A stretch of 5,436 nucleotides of DNA from an uncultured Clostridia bacterium (GTDB lineage Bacteria > Bacillota > Clostridia > Lachnospirales > Lachnospiraceae): assembly GCA_946614685.1 (NCBI GenBank), contig CAMOHF010000102.1, positions 1 to 5,436 of the forward strand, given 5' to 3'. The stretch's first letter is position 1. Each line of letters begins with the position of its first letter. Shown here in pieces: positions 1 to 5,436 of this stretch. The position numbers and the translations under genes are program-made. The notes beneath the pieces are model-generated. The model made no database searches and was not told the origin of the DNA. It saw only the letters and a program-made list of their open reading frames with translations.

Positions 1-105
1 GTCCGCATTTTAAATGTAAAACTTGGAGACCTGCGCCCCGGTACATACAGGAAACTCACAGCGGAAGAGGAGAAGGAACTCAGAAGACTGGTGGATAAAG
101 ATTAG
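1..105 (+). CDS. rRNA pseudouridine synthase, RsuA/RluB family (C-terminal end only)
   Basis: Only the last 34 codons and a TAG stop are in the window; the gene begins upstream. The readable tail starts VRILNVKLGDLRPGTYRKLT and ends in a charged Glu/Lys/Arg-rich helix. The pattern of a basic strand, then LGDLxPGxYRxLTxEE, is the characteristic end of RsuA/RluB/RluE-type enzymes, which convert a specific uridine in rRNA to pseudouridine. The catalytic aspartate and the N-terminal S4 RNA-binding domain would lie outside the window, so activity cannot be judged, and the sub-type (RluB for 23S or RsuA for 16S) cannot be fixed. It runs in the same direction as ligA with only 27 bases between stop and start and no terminator, so the two are probably co-transcribed. 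Confidence 0.72.
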   Translation, partial: VRILNVKLGDLRPGTYRKLTAEEEKELRRLVDKD

Positions 106-114
106 TCCGATCCC

Positions 115-123
115 GGACGGAGG
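115..123 (+). promoter_or_regulatory. ribosome binding site that decides the ligA start
   Basis: The sequence GGACGGAGG contains a GGAGG core at 119-123. It directly touches the first in-frame ATG (124), leaving no spacer, but lies 9 bases before the second in-frame ATG (133), a normal spacing. This favours initiation at 133. Confidence 0.7.
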
Positions 124-132
124 ATGACCGAT

Positions 133-2085
133 ATGGAAGATAAACTTACGCGTATCCGCGAACTGACAGAGAAGTTAAACGAGGCTGCGAAGGCCTATTA
201 TCAATTTGATACGGAGATCATGAGCAACAAGGATTATGACGCGCTCTATGATGAGCTGGTTGCCCTTGAGGAAGAAACGGGCGTGGTGCTTTCCGGAAGT
301 CCGACGCATAAGGTAGGCTATGAAATCTTAAGCGAACTGCCGAAGGAGGCGCATCCTTCACCCATGCTTTCCCTTGATAAGACCAAGGATGTGGATGCGC
401 TTGTTTCCTGGCTTGGCAGTCAGAAAGGCGTTCTTTCCTGGAAATTAGACGGTCTTACCGTGGTGCTTACCTATGAGGGAGGAGAGCTTGCGAAGGCTGT
501 GACCCGTGGTAACGGAACCATCGGTGAGGTGATCACCAACAATGCACGCGTCTTTGCAAATGTACCGAAGACGATACCGTATAAGGATAGCTTGACGGTA
601 CGTGGCGAGGCGATCATTACATACACCGATTTCAACCGAATCAATGACAAGATTACGGATGTTGAATCAAAGTATAAGAACCCGCGAAACTTATGCTCGG
701 GTTCCGTAAGACAGCTCAACAATCAGATTACTGCCGAGCGAAATGTACATTTCTTTGCATTCTCCATGCTTGATACGGGAGACGCGGCAATCGATGATCG
801 TATTACGACACGCTTTGACTTTCTCGCGCGTATGGGCTTTGATGTGGTGGAGTGGAAGAGCGTTGACGCATCAAACCTGAAAGATACCGTGGCATGGTTT
901 TCAGCGAAAATCGAGACGAATGATTTCCCTTCGGACGGTCTGGTTCTTTCTTACGATGACTGCGTTTACGGAAAGTCGCTCGGAAGGACAGCCAAATTTC
1001 CCCGTGATTCGATCGCTTTTAAGTGGGCGGATGAAGAAGCGGAGACAACCTTGCTTGATGTCGAGTGGAGTCCTTCAAGAACCGGACTCATCAATCCCGT
1101 GGCCATATTTACACCGGTTTGGCTTGAGGGAACCAGTGTGTCCCGTGCGAGCATTCACAATGTCAGCATGATCCGTGAATTAAAACTCGGACTCGGTGAC
1201 ACGATCAAGGTCTACAAGGCGAATATGATCATCCCTCAGATATCCGAAAACCTGACCAGGAAGGATGATCTTGTGATTCCGGACACCTGCCCCGCCTGTG
1301 GCGGTAAGACCGTGGTTCGAAGCGAGAACGAAGCAGAGACGCTGTTTTGCCCGAACCCCGAGTGCCCCGCGAAGGCTTCAAAGCTGTTTGCACATTTCGT
1401 ATCAAGAAATGCGATGAACATCGACGGCCTTTCGGAAGCCACAATCGACAGGTTTATTGATTGCGGATATCTGACCGAAATCTATGACCTCTATCGTCTG
1501 GATCGTTACAGAGATGAGATCGTTGCACTTGAAGGTTTTGGAGAGAAGTCTTATGAGAATCTTCAAAAGGCTGTTGATGCGTCTAGAAAGACCTCACTGA
1601 AGCGGCTTCTTTACGGACTCGGTATCCTGAATGTGGGAAGCGCAACTGCAGGTCTGATCTGCAAATATTTTAAAGATGATCTTGATGCGATCATGAATGC
1701 CGATACGGAAAGTCTATGTGAAGTAGAAGGTATCGGGACCGTGATTGCCGAAGGGATTGTCGCATACTTCGGAGATGAAGGGAATCGTTCGGTTATCCGT
1801 GAGCTTTTGAAAGAGGTGGAACTTCAGATCGAAGAAAACACCGCACCTCAGGATCTCGCCGGAAAGACCTTCGTAATTACGGGATCTCTCAATCATTTTG
1901 AAAATCGTGATGCCTTAAAGAAGGTGATCGAAGATCGCGGCGGAAAGGTAGCCGGAAGCGTATCTGCAAAGACTCATTATCTGATCAACAATGATGTAAC
2001 ATCCGGTTCTTCCAAGAACCAGAAGGCAAAGTCACTCGGGATTCCCATTATTTCCGAGGAGGATTTCCTTGCCATGTCACAGTAG
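133..2085 (+). CDS. ligA: NAD-dependent DNA ligase LigA (divergent Clostridia subtype)
   Basis: LigA seals nicks in duplex DNA using NAD+, joining Okazaki fragments and finishing repair in the cytoplasm. Starting at ATG 133 gives 650 residues, slightly shorter than the roughly 670 usual for the family; ATG 124 would add three residues but sits against the Shine-Dalgarno core. Domains in order: Ia NMN-binding (about 1-60, with Y22, Y35, D36); adenylyltransferase (about 65-300) with the lysine nucleophile in KLDG 104-107, TRGNG 124-128, E159, NPRN 183-186 and motif V lysine K297; OB fold (about 305-380, SRTG and SRASIHN); a four-cysteine zinc finger (C386, C389, C406, C411); helix-hairpin-helix repeats (about 422-562); and a C-terminal BRCT domain (about 574-650). 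Compared with E. coli LigA, D32 is N32, D138 is N127 and the motif IV lysine K290 is S273. From memory these changes recur in Lachnospiraceae ligases, so they look like lineage traits, not decay. The reading frame is intact. The gene probably shares a transcript with the pseudouridine synthase upstream. Confidence 0.97.
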   Translation: MEDKLTRIRELTEKLNEAAKAYYQFDTEIMSNKDYDALYDELVALEEETGVVLSGSPTHKVGYEILSELPKEAHPSPMLSLDKTKDVDALVSWLGSQKGVLSWKLDGLTVVLTYEGGELAKAVTRGNGTIGEVITNNARVFANVPKTIPYKDSLTVRGEAIITYTDFNRINDKITDVESKYKNPRNLCSGSVRQLNNQITAERNVHFFAFSMLDTGDAAIDDRITTRFDFLARMGFDVVEWKSVDASNLKDTVAWFSAKIETNDFPSDGLVLSYDDCVYGKSLGRTAKFPRDSIAFKWADEEAETTLLDVEWSPSRTGLINPVAIFTPVWLEGTSVSRASIHNVSMIRELKLGLGDTIKVYKANMIIPQISENLTRKDDLVIPDTCPACGGKTVVRSENEAETLFCPNPECPAKASKLFAHFVSRNAMNIDGLSEATIDRFIDCGYLTEIYDLYRLDRYRDEIVALEGFGEKSYENLQKAVDASRKTSLKRLLYGLGILNVGSATAGLICKYFKDDLDAIMNADTESLCEVEGIGTVIAEGIVAYFGDEGNRSVIRELLKEVELQIEENTAPQDLAGKTFVITGSLNHFENRDALKKVIEDRGGKVAGSVSAKTHYLINNDVTSGSSKNQKAKSLGIPIISEEDFLAMSQ

Positions 2086-2094
2086 ATCGCTGAT

Positions 2095-2123
2095 TTGACT
2101 TCCCATCCAAAAGGATGTATCAT
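2095..2123 (+). promoter_or_regulatory. sigma-A type promoter for metA
   Basis: TTGACT (2095-2100, five of six matching the -35 consensus) and TATCAT (2118-2123, five of six matching the -10 consensus) are separated by exactly 17 bases. Transcription would begin near 2130, giving a leader of about 30 bases before the metA start at 2162. That is too short for a SAM riboswitch or T-box, so methionine-responsive control, if present, should act at the promoter. The promoter starts ten bases after the ligA stop. Confidence 0.75.
2104..2117. repeat. inverted repeat inside the metA promoter spacer (possible operator)
   Basis: CATCC, four A residues, then GGATG form a perfect 5-base inverted repeat occupying 14 of the 17 bases between the -35 and -10 boxes. 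The position suits a repressor site overlapping RNA polymerase. The stem is too short and lacks a following T-run, so it is a poor ligA terminator. Which protein, if any, binds it cannot be told; a chance repeat of this size is possible. Confidence 0.4.
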
Positions 2124-2144
2124 ACTTTATTAGACTGACAGAAA

Positions 2145-2153
2145 GGGAGGGAG
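2145..2153 (+). promoter_or_regulatory. ribosome binding site of metA
   Basis: A purine run, GGGAGGGAG, gives overlapping GGAGG-like matches 8 to 11 bases before the ATG at 2162. There is no other plausible start nearby, which supports that codon. Confidence 0.7.
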
Positions 2154-2161
2154 TTTGTTCC

Positions 2162-3082
2162 ATGCCCATCAAAATTGACAACGATCTTCCCGTGAAGAAG
2201 ATCCTTGAACAGGAAAACATATTTGTTATGGATGAAAACCGTGCGGTCAGTCAGGACATCAGACCGCTGGACATCCTGATCTTAAACCTGATGCCTTTAA
2301 AAGAGGATACGGAGCTGCAGCTTTTAAGGAGTCTTTCCAATACGCCACTTCAGGTCAATATATCCTTTATCCGCACCATGTCATACGAGTCGAAGCACAC
2401 TTCGAAGGCGCATTTGGAGAGGTTTTATACCGACTTTTCCAAGGTAAGACACAGAAAGTGGGACGGACTTATCATCACAGGTGCTCCCGTGGAGTTTATG
2501 GATTTTGAAGAGGTCGAGTATTGGAACGAGCTTACCGAGATCATGGATTGGTCCGAGAAGCACGTAACTTCCACCTTTCATATCTGCTGGGGCGCACAGG
2601 CAGGTCTTTATTACCGCTACGGCGTAAACAAGATCATCCTTCCGAAGAAGCTTTCCGGCATCTACAGACAGATTACTAAGCATAAGAAAACCGAACTTGT
2701 AAGAGGGTTTGACGATACCTTCCTGGTACCGATCTCAAGAAACACCGGCTGTGACGAGGCCGCCATCAAAAAGAACAAACGTCTTTCGGTTGTGGCATAC
2801 TCGGAGGAGACCGGTTCCTGCCTGATCATCGGAGATGAAGGTAAGAATATTTTCGTAACCGCGCATCCGGAGTATGACACGGTTACACTTGACAAGGAGT
2901 ACCACAGGGATATCAAGCGTGGCTTAAATCCAGAACTTCCGGTCAATTATTATCCGGATGACGATCCGAGTAAGAAGCCTGTCAAATCCTGGCGATGTCA
3001 CGCCAATACGCTGTATGCGAACTGGCTCAATTATTACGTATATCAGATCACGCCCTATATTCTTGAGGAAGTTGATGATTAA
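2162..3082 (+). CDS. metA: homoserine O-acetyltransferase, MetA family
   Basis: The cytoplasmic enzyme activates homoserine by acylation, the first committed step of methionine synthesis. At 306 residues it is the normal family length and aligns without shifts to E. coli MetA numbering. Visible landmarks are NLMPLKEDTE (42-51) followed by LSNTPLQV, the GAPVE segment (107-111), the nucleophile C142 in FHICWGAQAG, and the triad partners H235 and E237 in TAHPEYD. Residue 111 is Glu. In characterised MetA proteins Glu111 goes with acetyl-CoA and Gly111, as in E. coli, with succinyl-CoA, so the product is predicted to be O-acetylhomoserine, normally used by a direct sulfhydrylase encoded elsewhere. 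Older annotation would call it a succinyltransferase. The gene has its own promoter and ends in a terminator hairpin whose A-tract overlaps the TAA stop, so it appears to be transcribed mainly as a single gene. Confidence 0.95.
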   Translation: MPIKIDNDLPVKKILEQENIFVMDENRAVSQDIRPLDILILNLMPLKEDTELQLLRSLSNTPLQVNISFIRTMSYESKHTSKAHLERFYTDFSKVRHRKWDGLIITGAPVEFMDFEEVEYWNELTEIMDWSEKHVTSTFHICWGAQAGLYYRYGVNKIILPKKLSGIYRQITKHKKTELVRGFDDTFLVPISRNTGCDEAAIKKNKRLSVVAYSEETGSCLIIGDEGKNIFVTAHPEYDTVTLDKEYHRDIKRGLNPELPVNYYPDDDPSKKPVKSWRCHANTLYANWLNYYVYQITPYILEEVDD

Positions 3083-3083
3083 A

Positions 3084-3111
3084 AAAAGCGGAACCTTCGG
3101 GTTCCGCTTTT
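3084..3111. terminator. bidirectional Rho-independent terminator between metA and the PHP gene
   Basis: GCGGAACC (3088-3095), loop TTCG, then GGTTCCGC (3100-3107) make a perfect 8-base GC-rich stem, extended by four A-T pairs. On the plus strand the loop is the very stable C(UUCG)G tetraloop, followed by TTTT and, three bases later, another TTTT. Read on the minus strand the same stem is followed by seven T residues (complement of the A-run 3081-3087), an even better U-tract. It sits between two converging genes, touching the metA stop and lying five bases from the stop of the minus-strand gene, so it can end both transcripts. Confidence 0.9.
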
Positions 3112-3116
3112 GGCTT

Positions 3117-3938
3117 TTATGAAATTTTATGAAACGTGGGAATGCGCTTTTTGAAGGTGCAGTAGCTTGTAAAACCTGCCTCTAGCAGTAAACTGCGCGC
3201 TTTGTCGAAGTATGCGCCGACACGGGAGGGGATATGTGCATCCGATCCGATCGTGATGATCTCGCCGCCCAATGCACGATAGCGTTTCAGGATATCTATG
3301 TGCGGGTGTGCCATCGGGAGTCCCTTGTAAAGGGAACCGGTGTTAACCTCGATGCCGTGTCCGGACTGTACGATAATCTTAAGGATCTCATCGATCACGT
3401 CCATGTGTTCGGAGGGATCATATGTGGAGAGCTGTCCGGGACCGTAGCGTACAACATAGTCAAGGTGACCGTAGACATCAAAATCCGTGTAATCACGGAG
3501 TGTATCGAGAATCACTTCAAAATATCTGTGATAGCCTGCTGAATCCGATCTGCCTTCAAAATAGGAAGGGTAGTAGGGATCCATACCGTCTACGATGTGC
3601 GTGCTTGCGATGATAAAGTCCAGGTCGCTGTGTTCCTTGACAAAGTTTCGGGCTTTCTCGGTTGTGGACGGCATGACACCGAGTTCCACACCGATCCTTA
3701 AATCAAAATCCGGTGCAAGTTCCTCGCGCAGCTTCTTTAAAGTGAGCTTGTAGGTCGGAAGATTCAATTGGAAATCAAGTCGTTCCTCGCTTACTTCAAC
3801 CGGAAAATCAATATCGTGATGATCCGTCAGACAGACGGACGTAAGTCCTTGCTTCCTGGCGGAGTCGATGATGTCGGATAGTTTTGCTTCGCTGTCGGAT
3901 GAAAACTCCGAGTGAAGATGATAGTCCGGAAAGATCAT
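3117..3938 (-). CDS. PHP-domain phosphoesterase, HisJ/histidinol-phosphatase family
   Basis: This 273-residue protein is a complete single-domain PHP metallo-phosphoesterase with no signal peptide or membrane segment, hence cytoplasmic. The metal-binding set is all present: H7 and H9 (DYHLHS), D15, H40 in LTDHHD, E85 in GVELG, H114 in STHIVDG, H158 in YGHLD, and D233 and H235 in GSDAH. Proteins of this type are usually annotated as histidinol-phosphatase (HisJ/HisK), which removes phosphate from L-histidinol phosphate in the penultimate part of histidine synthesis. The family is clear but the substrate is less so, because PHP enzymes also act on other phosphoesters and no histidine gene is visible next to it. 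Its ATG follows the TAG of the upstream cyclic-di-GMP gene with no gap, and its ribosome binding site lies inside that gene, so translation is probably coupled. The stop is close to the shared terminator. Confidence 0.88.
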   Translation of the reverse strand: MIFPDYHLHSEFSSDSEAKLSDIIDSARKQGLTSVCLTDHHDIDFPVEVSEERLDFQLNLPTYKLTLKKLREELAPDFDLRIGVELGVMPSTTEKARNFVKEHSDLDFIIASTHIVDGMDPYYPSYFEGRSDSAGYHRYFEVILDTLRDYTDFDVYGHLDYVVRYGPGQLSTYDPSEHMDVIDEILKIIVQSGHGIEVNTGSLYKGLPMAHPHIDILKRYRALGGEIITIGSDAHIPSRVGAYFDKARSLLLEAGFTSYCTFKKRIPTFHKIS

Positions 3939-5436
3939 CTATTCTTTCTCCTTTGCGTTCTTTGAAAGATCGGCCGTGTCATAGTGAATCGTGAATTCTC
4001 GCTTATCATAAGTTCTGAAGAATTCCGTCATAATACGATTGATAACGCCCTTTACGGATTGATCGTCAAGATTCATGAGCAACATGGCAATCTGGGTGGA
4101 ACTGTATCTGGTAGTGACATCAACGTTTCGGATGGAACCGACAATGGACTTTTGCATCAGATCCATTACACGCGTCTGCTCGGAGAGATCAGGCTTCTTA
4201 CCCTCGGCTGCGGCAATCGTAAAGAGAACGATGTGTACCTGCATGTTGTTTCGCTCGGCAAGAGAACTGATAAATTCATACATCTTTCCGAACTCGGGGT
4301 AGGCAGCTACAAGACCGCCCTTGTAGTGGTGGCGGTTCTGGATGATTTTTACCAGCGAATTGAGATCGGCTGCAGGATCCTTCTCTGTTTGCACGAAGTG
4401 ATCCACGGCCTGGTGGCTGTAGTAGATATTACCGCCTTGCTGCTTCGCCACATAGAGTGCTTTGTTCGCGTTCTCGTAGAGGATCATGGCCTTATCCTTC
4501 TCGGTGCATACCTCGGTAATACCAATGGAAACAGAGAAGGGATGCATGTTCTGATCGGTTCCGCTTACCGTATTGGTCTGTTCAAGCAGGTCTCTTGCAA
4601 GAGCTTCGGCTTCGGAAAGCGTTTTGATCGTGGGAAGGTAGATCACAAATACATCAGCGCCGAAGCGGGAGACGATCATCTCTTTCGAAAGCTTTCTGAT
4701 CATGCTGACCGTCTTTTTCAGATAGATGTCACCGACGGTAAATCCTTCACTCTCGTTTATAAAGTGGAAGTTGTCCAGATCGACAACCATGATCACACCG
4801 CTGCCGGACTTCTCAATCGCCGACTGGATCATATCGCGTCCCTTGTCGCGTCCGTAAGTACCTGTGAGGCTGTCCAAATCATCGCTGGTTTCGTTGCCCT
4901 TGTCCTCGGCCATATCGATGACACGGGTTAAGATGGTGGAAGCCTGCTGTACGAGCTCCGCATCTTCATCCGCATTGACATGGGGGAGAAGATCATCGTT
5001 GAGAAGTTTGATCATAACGTCGGTACACTGTGCGTCCCACTGGGTACCGCGTCCCTTGTGCAGTTCATTTAGAATCGCATCTTTCGGAAGGTGCTTTCTG
5101 TATACACGGTTGGAACTCATGGCGTCGTATGCATCGGCTACGGCAATGATCCTTGCGATAAACGGAATCTGATCTCCGGAAAGACCATCCGGATACCCCT
5201 TGCCGTCGGGACGCTCGTGGTGATACCGGGCGCCGATATCGAGGTCAGGGATCATATCGATATCCTTTAGAATCTCGCTGCCTGCGGTTGTGTGTCCCTT
5301 CATAACCTGGTATTCCTCGGAGGTGAGCTTGCCTGGTTTATTCAGTACAGCATCGGGAATTCCGATCTTACCGATGTCATGAAGCAGTCCGATGATGCGG
5401 ATGTTGGATACTTCAATGTCAGACATACCGAGTGCG
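3939..5436 (-). CDS. HD-GYP cyclic-di-GMP phosphodiesterase with two degenerate GGDEF-type domains (5' end missing)
   Basis: The frame stays open to the window edge, and residues before the ATG at 5426 (ALG, then MSDIEV) continue the HD-GYP helix, so that ATG is internal and the true start lies outside. Counting from it, 495 residues are visible. The HD-GYP domain (about 1-145) keeps its visible signature: H16-D17 in LLHDIGKIGIPD, H45, H69-H70-E71, DGKGYP 74-79, D98 and D101. It should hydrolyse cyclic-di-GMP. An acidic helical linker (about 150-184) leads to a GGDEF domain (about 185-337) with DSLTG and the metal aspartate D216, but GGDEF reads GADVF (256-260) and the I-site RxxD is absent, so cyclase activity is unlikely. 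A third unit (about 365-485) has the layout of a GGDEF fold, with TRYSSTQI (439-446) where RYGGDEF would be, T403 and A405 where the metal aspartates would be, and RNVD (433-436) exactly at the I-site position. Having HD-GYP before GGDEF reverses the common order. A sensory or membrane region may precede the visible part. It is followed without a gap by the PHP gene. Confidence 0.92.
   Translation of the reverse strand, partial: ALGMSDIEVSNIRIIGLLHDIGKIGIPDAVLNKPGKLTSEEYQVMKGHTTAGSEILKDIDMIPDLDIGARYHHERPDGKGYPDGLSGDQIPFIARIIAVADAYDAMSSNRVYRKHLPKDAILNELHKGRGTQWDAQCTDVMIKLLNDDLLPHVNADEDAELVQQASTILTRVIDMAEDKGNETSDDLDSLTGTYGRDKGRDMIQSAIEKSGSGVIMVVDLDNFHFINESEGFTVGDIYLKKTVSMIRKLSKEMIVSRFGADVFVIYLPTIKTLSEAEALARDLLEQTNTVSGTDQNMHPFSVSIGITEVCTEKDKAMILYENANKALYVAKQQGGNIYYSHQAVDHFVQTEKDPAADLNSLVKIIQNRHHYKGGLVAAYPEFGKMYEFISSLAERNNMQVHIVLFTIAAAEGKKPDLSEQTRVMDLMQKSIVGSIRNVDVTTRYSSTQIAMLLMNLDDQSVKGVINRIMTEFFRTYDKREFTIHYDTADLSKNAKEKE
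3948..3954 (-). promoter_or_regulatory. ribosome binding site of the PHP gene, inside the upstream gene
   Basis: Read on the minus strand, AAAGGAG lies nine bases before the ATG at 3938, within the last codons of the HD-GYP gene. It fixes this start and supports translational coupling through the abutting TAG-ATG. Confidence 0.75.

Noticed and set aside
471..1896. Several minus-strand open frames of 60-83 codons inside ligA
   Set aside because: All lie within the intact ligA frame, encode no recognisable motif and have no supporting signals.
2115..2123. Extended -10 (TGn) element in the metA promoter
   Set aside because: The TG directly touches TATCAT instead of being one base away, so it does not match the extended -10 pattern.
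2086..2130. Possible Rho-independent terminator for ligA
   Set aside because: The only hairpin is a 5-base stem with an AAAA loop and no T-run immediately after it; the following bases form the -10 box. It is better read as part of the metA promoter.
3234..3613. Short plus-strand open frames opposite the PHP gene
   Set aside because: They are antisense to a gene with a full set of metal-binding motifs, overlap each other in different frames, and have no promoter or convincing ribosome binding site.
3984..4931. A long open frame of about 315 codons on the plus strand, opposite the HD-GYP/GGDEF gene
   Set aside because: It starts with GTG without a ribosome binding site, lies wholly antisense to a gene with clear domain motifs, and its translation shows no recognisable motif. 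It is a codon-usage shadow.
5424..5426. ATG as the start of the HD-GYP protein
   Set aside because: The frame remains open to the window edge with residues that continue the HD-GYP helix, there is too little of the domain before the HD pair, and the sequence just upstream shows no ribosome binding site. The gene is cut by the window.

Overview
The window looks like ordinary chromosome from a Firmicutes/Clostridia bacterium, most probably a member of the Lachnospiraceae. This rests on the divergent LigA subtype, an acetyl-type MetA, low-to-moderate GC, strong GGAGG-type ribosome binding sites, and an HD-GYP protein carrying worn-out GGDEF-type modules. No genus can be named from the sequence alone. 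No RNA genes, CRISPR arrays, insertion sequences or phage genes were seen, and no stretch over 80 bases is left without an explanation.

Layout. Positions 1-105 hold the C-terminal end of an RsuA/RluB-type rRNA pseudouridine synthase. After a 27-base gap comes ligA (NAD-dependent DNA ligase, 133-2085), probably in the same operon. The next gap (2086-2161) carries a near-consensus sigma-A promoter (TTGACT, 17 bases, TATCAT) with a small inverted repeat filling most of its spacer. It drives metA (2162-3082), whose residue 111 is Glu, predicting a homoserine O-acetyltransferase. A compact hairpin at 3084-3111 can serve as a terminator in both directions.

On the minus strand, converging on metA, is a two-gene unit. 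Its upstream gene (5436-3939, cut by the window edge) encodes an HD-GYP cyclic-di-GMP phosphodiesterase domain followed by a degenerate GGDEF domain (GADVF) and a second, even more degenerate GGDEF-like domain (SSTQI) that keeps an RxxD at the I-site position. Its stop codon directly abuts the start of a PHP-family phosphoesterase gene of the HisJ/histidinol-phosphatase type (3938-3117), so the two are probably translationally coupled.

How the genes work together: the plus strand carries housekeeping functions (ribosome modification, DNA replication and repair, methionine synthesis), while the minus strand pairs a second-messenger protein with a small phosphoesterase. Most of this is conventional. 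The points most worth a second look are the architecture of the HD-GYP protein, the substituted active-site positions in LigA, and the palindrome inside the metA promoter.
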